From assembly GCA_038148755.1 (NCBI GenBank), contig JAYQWA010000001.1, positions 186,001 through 250,000 on the forward strand: DNA of 64,000 nucleotides, read 5' to 3'. The translations under genes and the position numbers were made by a program. Below, piece by piece: positions 1-8,814 of this stretch. Under the pieces are notes generated by a model, which saw nothing but the letters and a program-made list of their open reading frames with translations, was not told the DNA's origin and did not search any database. The stretch comes from UBA5109 sp038148755. GTDB taxonomy: Bacteria; Pseudomonadota; Gammaproteobacteria; Pseudomonadales; Pseudohongiellaceae. Position 1 is the first letter of the stretch; each line of letters starts with the position of its first letter.

Positions 1-313
1 TCTGATCTTCTTCGACCATGTCGGTACCTGTTATATCGGTAGGCATCAGGTCAGGGGTAAACTGAATTCGTTTGAAACTTAAACCCAGCGCGCTGGCCAA
101 GGTATGCACCAGCAAGGTTTTTGCAGTACCCGGCATACCGGTGATCAGACAGTGACCGCCAACAAAAAGCGAGATCAGAAGATTTTCTACGACTTCATCC
201 TGGCCGACGATAGTGCCTCTTATCTGCTCACGGATATTGGTAGTTGCCTTTTGGAAGTTCGCAACTAATTCACGTGTTTCATCTGATCCAAAATTTTCTA
301 CTTCTTCATTCAT
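1..313 (-). CDS. MoxR-family AAA+ ATPase, N-terminal part (runs off the window)
   Basis: This is the first 104 residues of a MoxR-type AAA+ ATPase, a chaperone-like ATPase that usually works with von Willebrand factor A (VWA) proteins. The start is the ATG at 313. A Walker A motif of the MoxR form (GMPGTAKT) lies near residue 60, followed by the conserved QFTPDLMPTDITG segment. It is the fourth gene of a minus-strand run beginning with the VWA protein at 5866, 50 bp after the TPR-peptidase gene. MoxR, DUF58 and VWA clusters are common in proteobacteria, so a DUF58 gene may follow outside the window. Walker B and the sensor motifs are not visible because the gene is cut. Confidence 0.9.
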   Translation of the reverse strand, partial: MNEEVENFGSDETRELVANFQKATTNIREQIRGTIVGQDEVVENLLISLFVGGHCLITGMPGTAKTLLVHTLASALGLSFKRIQFTPDLMPTDITGTDMVEEDQ

Positions 314-363
314 ATTCCTGCTTCCTGTAAAGGGTTCCTGATTAATTAGTGTTCTTATATTTT

Positions 364-2703
364 TTAATTTTGTGTTCTGCTCAATTCCAGTAAAAGCTGT
401 TGGGCCGGACGGTATTGTGGAGCAATATCCAATGCCGTCATTAAATACTCCATTGATTGTGCCGGTTCATTCAAGGCCTTGTAAGCTGATGCCACACGGT
501 AATTAGCCGTCGCCTGATCCAGCGGGTTTAATGCCAGTCCAACCAGATACTCCTGCAAGGCATCTTCCGGCCGGTTTAATTCAATAAACAGGTCGCCGAG
601 TTTGCCATGAGTTGCTTCATCAAAGGGATCAACATAATGAATATCCCTGAATACGTCGATGGCTTGCGCATGTTGTCCACGGGCAATGTATTCATCGGCA
701 AGTTCTTTTAATGCCCGTGCGGAATAACCGCCAAGTTGCCAGAAGGTTTCAAGGGTTTCAAATTTAAGGTCATCCTGCTCAAGCTGGGCATGTGCCAGCG
801 CCTTCGCTATATAGGGACTGTCCTGCTCAACATAGTCAGGGTAAGTAAAGATCGCCCGGTTGGCGGCAGCGATGATTGCTTCCCAGTCGCCTGCGCCATA
901 GGCCAGAACGGTTGCCTGCATATCCTGTTGCCAGACAGACAGATTATTCAACAGAGGACCGAACTGAATATCGATATATTGCTTAAAGTGGCGGTCAAAC
1001 TCATTCTCACTGATACCCAAGGCAGTTTCTATGGCAGTGACTTCATCTGTCCCTTCAACAAACTGGTAAAGCATGTCGACAATTTTATCGTGGCCGTATT
1101 CTTCCGAGATGAACTGGAAAATCAAACCTGCCTGCATATAGGAAACAATGACCTGCTCATCATAGGTCGGACGCATAAAGCCATCGTCCAGCTTGGCTAC
1201 TGGCAGGAAGGCTCCTTCAGCCATGAACTGTAAAACATAAGCCGGGATTTTAATGCCGGGTATCGGGCCGGTATTCCATTCTTCATAAACCGATATGCCT
1301 TCACTGTACCAGCGTGGCACACCATGCTCTGAGGCTTCCAAAGTATAAACATGAGCCATTTCGTGCCACAGAGTCGTACCCCAGTGATAGGTCTCATCAG
1401 GGTGCCCGGTTGGCGAGTCCATGGCAAACAGATAGCCAAAGGTCACACCTAGTATGCCGACACCAGGCATACCAATAGAACGCACGACAAAGTCTTCATG
1501 ATTAGGAAAAATTTCAACGATGACCGGCTCCTTGGTCGGGAAGTGATAGCGTTCGGCAAAAGTTGCCATGCTGGCTTCTGCCAGTTCACGCGCATAAGGT
1601 TTAAGAACCTCAGCTTCATCACGATCAAGGCGCAATACCAGTTTGGGAATACCATCGCCTTCCGGCGGATCGGGAAAAGTCAGGTCGACAAAATTTTCAC
1701 TGAAGGTATCCAGCAAACGCATCATATTGAGCGTCGTCGGATTAAAGCCATCACCCTCATAAGCAATTTCAACATGCCGTATACCGGCATCAATCTGGTT
1801 CAGACGCAGATAATTCTGGCCAAGTTCCAGATGCGCCGTCCAATGTTCTGGTTCGATATCCACGGCCTTCTTGTAAAGCTCGCCGGATTCAGCATAGCGC
1901 CTGATATTTGAGGCAAAGTGTGCGGGAATGGCATAGGCATCACCATAGGCCGGGGCTTCAGCGAGGGCTGCGTCAATATAGGGCTGCACTTCCTCAGTGC
2001 GCCGCTCGAGAAATGCCAGGGCGGCTTCCAGAGCATTAATTTCCATTACCGGCAGATCTTCATCATCAACAAGATCCCAGGCTTCATCAAGCATTTCCCG
2101 GGCCTGTTCATATTGATCCCGTTCCATGTTGGAATTAATTGACATGATCATTGCGCGTAAGCGGGCGCCGGGTGGCGAGGCAAAGTGTGTGCGCACAGCT
2201 TCCAGGTGAGCATTAATTTCTTCACCATTGTTACCGGAGCTAAGTGCCTGGGCGGCGCCGATATGTGCCCAGGCATTATCAGGTTCCAGCGCCAGCGCCT
2301 GGTTAAAAAAGTTGTAGGCATCCTGATATTGATAGGTGCGCATATAAAGCTCGCCGGTCCTGACCAGGATCATGGCATTGTCCGGATTTGCCTCTGCGGC
2401 CTGTTCAAACAGTTCATCGGCAGTGTAGAGATCACCCAGGGCCCACATTGCTTCTGCCTGAATTTCGGGTGGGTTGATACCGCGCACAATGCTCAGATAA
2501 CAGGCATTGGCTTCAAGACTTTGACCTGACCAATAAAGGTTTTCGCAGTTTAATAAAGTTTCATTATCCAGGGCCCCAAGCAGATGTTCCCTGGCCAGGG
2601 TCTGTTCAGTAAATAAACCAGCAAACAAAACAGAACTGCATATCGCACTATAAGCCACCAGCGGAGCCAGACGATTCTGAGACTTAGTGTTTCTTGCTTT
2701 CAC
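364..2703 (-). CDS. Exported TPR protein with a gluzincin (peptidase MA-like) domain
   Basis: The 779-residue protein has an N-terminal hydrophobic segment (about residues 14-37) that looks like a signal peptide or membrane anchor. Tetratricopeptide-like helical repeats follow (about 70-320), then a zinc metallopeptidase-like domain, then more TPRs (about 600-775). The metallopeptidase signature HEMAH begins near residue 447, with a downstream WYSEGISVYEE that would supply the third, glutamate ligand. This is the arrangement of peptidase MA-like gluzincins. No substrate can be read from the sequence. It lies 26 bp downstream of the caspase-like gene in the MoxR-VWA operon, so a role in an envelope complex with those proteins is likely. 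Whether it is proteolytically active is inference. Confidence 0.8.
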   Translation of the reverse strand: MKARNTKSQNRLAPLVAYSAICSSVLFAGLFTEQTLAREHLLGALDNETLLNCENLYWSGQSLEANACYLSIVRGINPPEIQAEAMWALGDLYTADELFEQAAEANPDNAMILVRTGELYMRTYQYQDAYNFFNQALALEPDNAWAHIGAAQALSSGNNGEEINAHLEAVRTHFASPPGARLRAMIMSINSNMERDQYEQAREMLDEAWDLVDDEDLPVMEINALEAALAFLERRTEEVQPYIDAALAEAPAYGDAYAIPAHFASNIRRYAESGELYKKAVDIEPEHWTAHLELGQNYLRLNQIDAGIRHVEIAYEGDGFNPTTLNMMRLLDTFSENFVDLTFPDPPEGDGIPKLVLRLDRDEAEVLKPYARELAEASMATFAERYHFPTKEPVIVEIFPNHEDFVVRSIGMPGVGILGVTFGYLFAMDSPTGHPDETYHWGTTLWHEMAHVYTLEASEHGVPRWYSEGISVYEEWNTGPIPGIKIPAYVLQFMAEGAFLPVAKLDDGFMRPTYDEQVIVSYMQAGLIFQFISEEYGHDKIVDMLYQFVEGTDEVTAIETALGISENEFDRHFKQYIDIQFGPLLNNLSVWQQDMQATVLAYGAGDWEAIIAAANRAIFTYPDYVEQDSPYIAKALAHAQLEQDDLKFETLETFWQLGGYSARALKELADEYIARGQHAQAIDVFRDIHYVDPFDEATHGKLGDLFIELNRPEDALQEYLVGLALNPLDQATANYRVASAYKALNEPAQSMEYLMTALDIAPQYRPAQQLLLELSRTQN

Positions 2704-2729
2704 GACTTCGGGTTTACCTTTGCTATGTA

Positions 2730-3641
2730 TTACTCACTGCTTAGCTGATCGATTTCTTCATTGATTCTGGCGGACTGCAAGATCAGTGCCTGCAGTTGCT
2801 CGATATATTCTGCATTACTCATTTCGCCGCGGCGGAGCTGCAGGCTTTCAATTTGGCGGTCAACCTCCAGGCTTTGTTCCTGCAGTTCCGCAATTCGTGG
2901 ATTTTCAGAAGAGATAACGACAGGGTTAATACGCGCCAAAGTAAACTGGGCGGCACCGTCGCCACTGATTTCGGCATGTTCGGTTGCAAGCTGGCCCTGA
3001 CTTTCAAAATATTCTTCCACCTGGCGTTGCGCATAACTGAAGGCTTCTTCGATGCTGATGCTGTTGTTTTTATTTAAATCGGCGTCTTCACTGCTCAGGG
3101 CTTCGACAAAATATTTACCGAAGAAGGTTGCGTTTTTCTCGTTACCATTGCGTGTTGCAGTAACCAGAATTCTATTTTCATTTTGCAGGGGTTCAAGCAG
3201 AGCGCCACTGGTACTGGAAGTGTTTAGCAGGAAATGGTTTTGTCCGTGAAAGGCATTCATGATGCCAAGGATGTCATCAGTGGTGATATCCAAACCGGGG
3301 ATATTAAATTTATATTCCTCGCCATCAAAACTCCCATGACCGATCAGATAAATAGCTGCCCGGTCATCTTCATTCATACCGACACTAAGTTCAGAAAAAT
3401 GCGCTAAAAGATTTTCCCGGGTGGCGTCAGTGCCGCTGAATAAAGTGATGTTTTCGCTATCGGTTAACGATGCTGAAGCTTCTGCAATCGTCTGACTTTG
3501 TTCGTGAAAGTTTTCCTCAAAGGCCGGCTCTCCACCGAGGCCCTGCACAATGGTTACGTAGAGTGCGGCTTGTGCATTAAAGGATAGTGCTGACAGGGCT
3601 ACAGACAGGAGAGCTGAGCTGGCTACTATAAAGGACCTCAT
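2730..3641 (-). CDS. Exported caspase-fold (C13/C14-like) protein lacking the catalytic cysteine
   Basis: The 303-residue protein starts at the ATG at 3641, which overlaps the VWA stop codon as TGATG. A typical signal peptide ends at about residue 25. The body has a caspase/legumain-like core: a strand followed by LIGHGS (His near residue 102), then LLNTSSTSG (about 138-146) where active members have the catalytic Cys. Here the position is Ser or Thr. A possible calcium loop (DADLNKNNS) follows, then a coiled-coil-like C-terminal tail rich in Gln and Glu. Related proteins with Ser/Thr at this site are known beside VWA genes, so it may be a scaffold rather than a protease. A longer reading from 3674 exists but would lengthen the signal peptide without reason. 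Confidence 0.72.
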   Translation of the reverse strand: MRSFIVASSALLSVALSALSFNAQAALYVTIVQGLGGEPAFEENFHEQSQTIAEASASLTDSENITLFSGTDATRENLLAHFSELSVGMNEDDRAAIYLIGHGSFDGEEYKFNIPGLDITTDDILGIMNAFHGQNHFLLNTSSTSGALLEPLQNENRILVTATRNGNEKNATFFGKYFVEALSSEDADLNKNNSISIEEAFSYAQRQVEEYFESQGQLATEHAEISGDGAAQFTLARINPVVISSENPRIAELQEQSLEVDRQIESLQLRRGEMSNAEYIEQLQALILQSARINEEIDQLSSE

Positions 3642-5866
3642 CAGATTGTTCTCCAGCGTCTTCGTAGCAGCCACTCTGCGGCTTTTAATAAAATCAGCAG
3701 TATAAAAATAATTGGTGCATCCCAGAGATAGCGGATGTCCTGCTCAGTGATGCCAGCTGTAGAGTATGAAATGGCTTCTGGCAGTTCATCCCAATCCTGG
3801 GCCTGCCAGTATTGACCACCGGTCACTGCCGCAAGGTTTTCAAGCAAATCCCGATTCTGCCGGATGGCAAAGGCTTCCTGGTTTTGTTCATAACGAATGG
3901 CAGAACGGACCGAGCTGACAGGAGTATTTCCGACGCGGGAAATTGCTTCTATCGAAAACAAGCCGGTATCGACAGGATTGAAACTGGCTTCATAGACGCC
4001 GGGCTGATTACTGGAAGGTAATAGTTCCAGTGTCATTGCCGGGCCATATTCGGAAGAGACCACAGCAGAAACAGCCAGACCCTGGTTTTCTTCAGCGTCT
4101 GAATCCCGCACTTGTGCACGAACACGAATCTCCTCATTCTCTATGTTGGTACTCAACTCAAAAGGCAGCGGTGAATTGACTACCAGGCCGCGGGCTAACT
4201 GACGCCAGAATGTTTCATGGCTCATATCTTCAAGCGGCATGCTCATTTGCCAGCGCCAGGTTCCTCCGGTTGCCATGATATAGCTCTGTCCTTTGCCATA
4301 AGGCTGAGTTACCAGCAGTGGCTGCAGCTCACCGTTCACATCAATTTCCAGTAAGGTAGTGGCGGCCGGTCTTAGTGAGCCGAGATTCTGGTAGTCCGCA
4401 ATGTTGGGTAATTCGTTCCACCGTTCCAGATTTTCAGCGGGGCTATCGCTGAGCAGAAGAATAGGAGAAGCAAGACCACTAGGCGTTGGAATAACTTTGG
4501 CCTGCTGGCGGACAAAAGCCGCATCATCCGCAGCAAGTCTTACAGGCAGAACTTCGCTGACGACAGATTCACTCCAACCACCCAGGCCCAAGCCGTTTAA
4601 TCCTGCCAGCATCATTAAACTGCCACCACGCTCACTGACAAAATCGTGGATCATCTGCTGCTGTTCTTCATTGAATTCGGCCAGTTCAACACTGCCTATA
4701 ATCAAAGCGTCGTAGGCAAATAACTCTGATCTTTCTAGGGGAAAACCTTCTGCTAACTGATCCGGATCATCAATCCCCTGGCGATAAAATTTATTAGGCG
4801 TGACTCGCAATAAGGTTGAGAGTTGTACGCTGGGATCTTCATCCAGGGCCCGCTGCATAAACTTATATTCCCAGCGTGGTTCACCTTCTATATAAAGGAT
4901 GCGGTAATTCCCGTCGGGAATGTCGACTACCTGTGCTCTTGAATTGTTTGCCAGATTTCTTTCGCCATTAACGGGATCAAGTGTAAAGCGTAAATCCAAT
5001 TCACCGGGCTCGCTGACTTCGACATCAATAAATGCCGTTGTCATATTTTGGTTGGCATTTAGTTCAATTTCTTCGGTGCTGATCAGTTCATCGCCGTTGT
5101 ACACTTTTATCCGGGTCATGCCGCCCTGGTCGTGGATGATACTGACACCTGCAGAAAGTGTTGTTCCGGGTAGCGCAGATTGAGGCAACTGTATGCTGGT
5201 CAGTTCCAGGTCTTCTGGAATAGCTTCGCGCCCAATACCGACTGTATGAATTGGAACACCATAAGAAACTATTTCACTTAAAGTTGCCGCATCAATGTTG
5301 CCGCTGTTATCAGCGCCATCACTGACCAGAATCAATGCCCCCAGGGAGGTATTGCTGGCTTCACGTAAAGTCTGAACGATAGAGGACCCTATATTGGAAG
5401 CGTCGCCAGGGTTTGGCAGCTCGGCAAAAGAATTCAGTTCAGTGACTTCTCCGGCAAAAGCATAAGGCAGAATATCGTAAATATCAGCCAGCTCCTCAAG
5501 ACCTTCTTCTGATAAAAGCGCTTGTGCCTGATCCATGCGTGTTTCACCATTTTCGATCAGAGCCATACTGGCTGAGCTATCCAATAAAACAGCAACGGCA
5601 TTCTCACCACCTACCAGACGCTCAGTCACCAGGGCCGGTTGCCATAAGACAAAAAGTATCAGGGCTAGCATCAAAGCCTGAAGTCCACCAATGCTGGCAA
5701 GCTGATAAAGACTAAGAACCTTGCGTTGCCAGATCAGCATAAAAAGGCAGCTGGCAAGAAAAATAAAGCCTAGTGTATAGAGGAACCAAATTGGCCAGGT
5801 ATTGGCAAGAATAAACTCGCTTTCTTCGAAAATGGCAGGGGAATATTTGAAAAAAAACTCGAACAT
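3641..5866 (-). CDS. Membrane-anchored von Willebrand factor A protein with a glutamine-amidotransferase-like region
   Basis: The 741-residue protein has two N-terminal membrane segments (about 25-47 and 58-78). A periplasmic VWA domain follows, with a metal-ion adhesion motif DSSAS at residue 96 and a later VSDGADN. The central region (about 330-560) resembles the class-I glutamine amidotransferase-like fold seen in BatA-like proteins. A last membrane helix near the C-terminus ends in a basic tail. It is the first gene of the operon that continues with the caspase-like protein, the TPR-peptidase and MoxR. VWA proteins of this type are thought to be clients or adaptors of MoxR ATPases. The biological target is unknown. 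Confidence 0.85.
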   Translation of the reverse strand: MFEFFFKYSPAIFEESEFILANTWPIWFLYTLGFIFLASCLFMLIWQRKVLSLYQLASIGGLQALMLALILFVLWQPALVTERLVGGENAVAVLLDSSASMALIENGETRMDQAQALLSEEGLEELADIYDILPYAFAGEVTELNSFAELPNPGDASNIGSSIVQTLREASNTSLGALILVSDGADNSGNIDAATLSEIVSYGVPIHTVGIGREAIPEDLELTSIQLPQSALPGTTLSAGVSIIHDQGGMTRIKVYNGDELISTEEIELNANQNMTTAFIDVEVSEPGELDLRFTLDPVNGERNLANNSRAQVVDIPDGNYRILYIEGEPRWEYKFMQRALDEDPSVQLSTLLRVTPNKFYRQGIDDPDQLAEGFPLERSELFAYDALIIGSVELAEFNEEQQQMIHDFVSERGGSLMMLAGLNGLGLGGWSESVVSEVLPVRLAADDAAFVRQQAKVIPTPSGLASPILLLSDSPAENLERWNELPNIADYQNLGSLRPAATTLLEIDVNGELQPLLVTQPYGKGQSYIMATGGTWRWQMSMPLEDMSHETFWRQLARGLVVNSPLPFELSTNIENEEIRVRAQVRDSDAEENQGLAVSAVVSSEYGPAMTLELLPSSNQPGVYEASFNPVDTGLFSIEAISRVGNTPVSSVRSAIRYEQNQEAFAIRQNRDLLENLAAVTGGQYWQAQDWDELPEAISYSTAGITEQDIRYLWDAPIIFILLILLKAAEWLLRRRWRTI

Positions 5867-6192
5867 AAATGGTATTGGTTGCGGTGCAGTTTAGCGGGCG
5901 CCAAGCCTCCCCTTAATTTTGGTTATTACTGCTATAGCTGTATGCAAATTTATGCAGCGAAGGCAGATATAAACATGTTTATAGCAAAAATGCTAATCTT
6001 CTAAAAAGCCTGAAATTGGCTGTATGCCTTTTGTCATAGGCCAAGTTTATGTTGCAGGTACAAAGTGCAAAAACTATGGTTTATTCCGGGCCTAAAGTGT
6101 TTTATTTGTAACTTAAAAAGATAATTATTTGTGTCCTTGTATGAGCAGCAATCATAAATGACAATATGGGCCCAGAGTGGGTGAGTGGATTT
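5867..6192. other. Intergenic region between divergent genes
   Basis: About 325 bp separate the divergent VWA operon and the YchJ-like gene. The sequence is AT-rich and must hold the promoters of both units, but I see no convincing -35/-10 pair, operator palindrome, terminator or RNA gene. Confidence 0.5.
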
Positions 6193-6585
6193 ATGACTTC
6201 GTGTGTTTGCGGCAGTAAAAAAGATTATTCTCTTTGTTGTGAGCCCTTATTAAAGGGAGAAACTCAGGCGAAAACAATTCGTCAGTTGGTTCGCTCGCGC
6301 TATGCTGCCTATGCCCTTGGCGACCACGCTGAATATTTAAGGCAGACCTGGCACCCGGCAACAGCCGAAAGCATCAGAGCAGCAGAATTAAATACCGGGG
6401 CTTTCACTTGGCAAGGGCTTGAAATAATCGGGCATGAGCAGAAAGGGGATTTTGGTCAGGTTGAATTCATCGCCAGCTATGAAGATACAGAAGGCATGGC
6501 GCATAAGCATCATGAGATTTCATTATTCCGGCGTGCAAAAGGGAAGTGGTATTACCTGAGCGGCAAGGTGCTGAATCCGGACTAG
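6193..6585 (+). CDS. YchJ-family SEC-C motif protein
   Basis: The 130-residue protein opens with a SEC-C type zinc-binding motif (CVCGSKKDYSLCC, residues 4-16). The YchJ/UPF0225 signature follows: RSRYAAYALGDHAEYLRQTWHP, given here in outline, at about 37-57. The remainder has the NTF2-like fold typical of the family. The start at 6193 puts the Cys motif at the N-terminus as in relatives. An upstream ATG at 6166 would add nine unsupported residues. The function of YchJ proteins is not established. It stands alone, followed by a probable terminator. Confidence 0.8.
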   Translation: MTSCVCGSKKDYSLCCEPLLKGETQAKTIRQLVRSRYAAYALGDHAEYLRQTWHPATAESIRAAELNTGAFTWQGLEIIGHEQKGDFGQVEFIASYEDTEGMAHKHHEISLFRRAKGKWYYLSGKVLNPD

Positions 6586-6586
6586 G

Positions 6587-6645
6587 AGGCGGCTAAAAAA
6601 ATACTCGACAGGCTTTCCGGCTTTGTACATAATGCCGCCTTTTTT
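6587..6645 (+). terminator. Possible intrinsic terminator after the YchJ-like gene
   Basis: A 7-bp GC-rich stem (AGGCGGC at 6587-6593, GCCGCCT at 6634-6640) is followed by a T run. The loop is long, about 40 nt, so this is only a moderate call. Confidence 0.45.
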
Positions 6646-6681
6646 AAACCAGACCCTAAATTTATTTCGTTTTTTAAATAA

Positions 6682-7083
6682 ATGCTTAAGTTCACCATCC
6701 GTAAAATTATTGACTCATTTTTAAGTTTATTTGACTGGTTTAACCGCCCCCAACCCATAGCGCGTTCTGAAGAAGAATCCAGAAAGCTGGCAAAAGCGAC
6801 CAGTGGTCTGGCTCTCTACGACTATAAGGGCTGTATGGCAAGCAGAAAAACCCGGCATGAGATCCGCCGTTTGAATATAGATATTGAACGCCGTGATATT
6901 GGAAAGTGCACTATTCATCAGGATAATTTACTGGCTGAATTCGGCAAATTAAAAGCGCCTTGTCTGCGCATAGAAGAAAAAGGAGAGGTGCACTGGATTG
7001 ATGAACCGGAAAAGATCGTGTTTTTCCTGCATGATAGATTCGATGTAAAAGATGAAGGTATCCAGTACCAGAAAAGTGCCTAA
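6682..7083 (+). CDS. Glutaredoxin-like (thioredoxin-fold) protein with an altered CxxC motif
   Basis: The 133-residue protein has a short hydrophobic or amphipathic N-terminus and then a glutaredoxin/GST-N-like domain from about residue 45. It matches the gammaproteobacterial family whose members read LYxFxACPFC and later KVPCLRIEE. Here the active-site segment is LYDYKGCMAS (Cys near residue 53), so the conserved Pro and second Cys are both gone. The cis-proline segment KAPCLRIE and the C-terminal WIDEPEKIVFFL helix are kept. It could work as a monothiol enzyme or have lost redox activity. No operon partner is evident. Confidence 0.72.
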   Translation: MLKFTIRKIIDSFLSLFDWFNRPQPIARSEEESRKLAKATSGLALYDYKGCMASRKTRHEIRRLNIDIERRDIGKCTIHQDNLLAEFGKLKAPCLRIEEKGEVHWIDEPEKIVFFLHDRFDVKDEGIQYQKSA

Positions 7084-7155
7084 GCCTCCCCGCCTTGCGC
7101 CCTCTGTTCAATAAAGTTACAGTCCTTACCTCCCCGCTAAACTCGCAGCGTAAAT

Positions 7156-7818
7156 ATGAGTGAACCCTTACAGTCCCTAGTTATTGAGCCAATACAGGAA
7201 GCCAACGCGTCAGTAATCTGGCTGCATGGACTGGGTGCTGATGGCCATGATTTTGAGCCGCTAATTCCCTACCTGTCACTAAAAGAAGGCTGTAACGTTC
7301 GTTTTATTTTTCCTCATGCCCCTTCCATGCCGATAAGTATGAACATGGGCTATGTCATGCCTGCATGGTTCGATATCCTCGCCCTTGATGGAGCAGGCAG
7401 AAAGATTGATTCTCAGCAATTACTTGCCTCTGCCATGCAAGTGCATAAGTTAATTGATAAGGAAATAGAAAAAGGGATTGATAGTGAGCGAATTATTCTT
7501 GTGGGTTTCTCGCAGGGAGGTGCTGTTAATTATGAGGCTGGTTTAACTTATGACAAACCCTTGGCAGGCATGCTGGCGCTATCATCTTTTTTCCCAACTG
7601 CAGAGGAAGTTATCCCGCACCCTGCTAATCAGGATTTGCCAATATTAGTGTGTCATGGCACCCATGATCTTGTGCTGGATATATCGCTTGCTGAAAAGAG
7701 CCTGGAGGCTCTAAAAACCTTGGGCTATCAGCCTAAATATCTGACTTATCCGATGGCGCATACGGTGTGTCCACAAGAGATACAGGATATTGCTTCCTGG
7801 CTCAATGCGCAGCTTTGA
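7156..7818 (+). CDS. Carboxylesterase / phospholipase (alpha/beta hydrolase)
   Basis: The 220-residue protein belongs to the EstB/acyl-protein-thioesterase-like carboxylesterases, which cleave short acyl esters. The N-terminal WLHGLGADGHDF oxyanion region sits near residues 23-34, the nucleophile elbow GFSQGG near 116-121, the Asp in HGTHD near 170, and the His in MAHTV near 204. Length and motif spacing are those of the family. There is no signal peptide, so it should be cytoplasmic. Its natural substrate cannot be told from sequence. Confidence 0.9.
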   Translation: MSEPLQSLVIEPIQEANASVIWLHGLGADGHDFEPLIPYLSLKEGCNVRFIFPHAPSMPISMNMGYVMPAWFDILALDGAGRKIDSQQLLASAMQVHKLIDKEIEKGIDSERIILVGFSQGGAVNYEAGLTYDKPLAGMLALSSFFPTAEEVIPHPANQDLPILVCHGTHDLVLDISLAEKSLEALKTLGYQPKYLTYPMAHTVCPQEIQDIASWLNAQL

Positions 7819-7896
7819 AGGAAATTAAAAATGGCTTGATGTTGATCAAGCTTCTTTTTATGAATAAAGAAGGTAGATGCAATTTTCATCAATAGT

Positions 7897-8013
7897 ATGG
7901 TGAAACTTGCAGATGGTGAGCAGGCAGAACCAACAGCTAAAGCCATTGCGATTATTTCTTTATTGTTCTGGTTGGGTATTATCAGTGTCGCTCGCTGGAT
8001 GGCATTTCTATAA
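7897..8013 (+). pseudogene. C-terminal remnant of a DUF6644-like membrane protein
   Basis: A 38-codon reading frame encodes LADGEQAE followed by one hydrophobic helix and ARWMAFL. It aligns without gaps to the last 37 residues of the membrane protein at 8815-9303 (LADGEDAE, one helix, GRFMPFVE). Upstream the same frame stops at 7861-7863, so the first three membrane helices of the family are absent. The simplest reading is a decayed third paralogue of the two membrane proteins downstream. The ATG may still be translated into a one-helix peptide, but the preceding bases give no clear ribosome site. Confidence 0.65.
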
Positions 8014-8310
8014 CCCTTACTAACCGTTTTTAACTCCTTAACCGGAGTATAAAAAAGGCGCTTATACTAGTGGTTTAAAGGGCGAAGGCCCTTTTTGCTG
8101 TCATGTTATAGCCACGGTTAAACTTGATTCTGCAATGGATGTGGTTTACTTTAGCGCCTGGATTTCTAGCTTGAATATAAGGCAACTTAAGGGGAGCAAG
8201 ATTCAGACTGAAATTTGCACAAGCAAGTGCGCTTATGCATCTGATTTTATGAGTCCTGCTGATTAATAAAAGCTGTAAAAATGCAGCTAACAATAATTTA
8301 AGGTTTAACG
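8014..8310. other. Intergenic region before the membrane-protein pair
   Basis: About 300 bp hold a terminator hairpin at 8077-8096 and, directly before the next gene, a ribosome binding site AAGG at 8300-8303. No RNA gene or convincing promoter is recognisable in the remainder. Confidence 0.5.
8077..8096 (+). terminator. Intrinsic terminator
   Basis: AAAGGGC and GCCCTTT form a 7-bp stem around a GAAG tetraloop, followed by a short T run. It lies downstream of the membrane-protein remnant, and the A run on the other side would let it act in both directions. Confidence 0.75.
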
Positions 8311-8802
8311 ATGGAATTTGACTTTGGGTGTATAGAGCCAGTTGGCTTTGTTTGTTCAGTTGAGTTGAGCAGCGTTGGGTTGTGGTTAACCGGCGGGACC
8401 GGAAATTTCATGGCTTACCCGATTACACTTTCAGCCCATGGTTTGGGCATGATGACAGTAATGGGTGTTGTTCTTGCTTTTAACATGCGGGTACTTGGCT
8501 TCGCTAAAAATATTTCTATTTCTGCCTATGATCGCTTATTCATGATCGGCTGGGCAGGTTTTATGCTTAATCTGGTTTCCGGCTTGTTGTTGCTAACAGG
8601 TTATTTTTCTACCTATATTTTTCAGGGGTCTTTTCAGCTCAAAATTGCATTTATAGTCCTTGGTGGCATCCTGATGAAGGTGGTCATGAGCGGCATTAGA
8701 AATGGCCGCGATGAAAAAGTAACGATGCTGCTATCAGCTGCATGTATGGCCTCCTGGTCCGGCGCTATTATTACCGGTCGCCTGATGGCTTATTTACAGT
8801 AA
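8311..8802 (+). CDS. Small membrane protein related to DUF6644/DUF2214
   Basis: The 163-residue protein has four predicted membrane segments (about 40-60, 78-98, 107-126 and 138-158) and ends in GRLMAYLQ. The N-terminal segment before the first helix is soluble and rich in Gly. A good ribosome site (AAGG, 7 nt spacing) supports the ATG at 8311. It lies 12 bp upstream of a second member of the same superfamily, so the two probably form one transcript and perhaps one complex. Function is unknown; related proteins are annotated only as DUFs. Confidence 0.7.
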   Translation: MEFDFGCIEPVGFVCSVELSSVGLWLTGGTGNFMAYPITLSAHGLGMMTVMGVVLAFNMRVLGFAKNISISAYDRLFMIGWAGFMLNLVSGLLLLTGYFSTYIFQGSFQLKIAFIVLGGILMKVVMSGIRNGRDEKVTMLLSAACMASWSGAIITGRLMAYLQ

Positions 8803-8814
8803 GGGGGCGGGAAT

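Noticed and set aside
736..1233. A 165-codon plus-strand open frame opposite the TPR-peptidase gene
   Set aside because: It is antisense to a gene with clear domain evidence. It has no recognisable motif, and its frame is explained by the codon pattern of the minus-strand gene.
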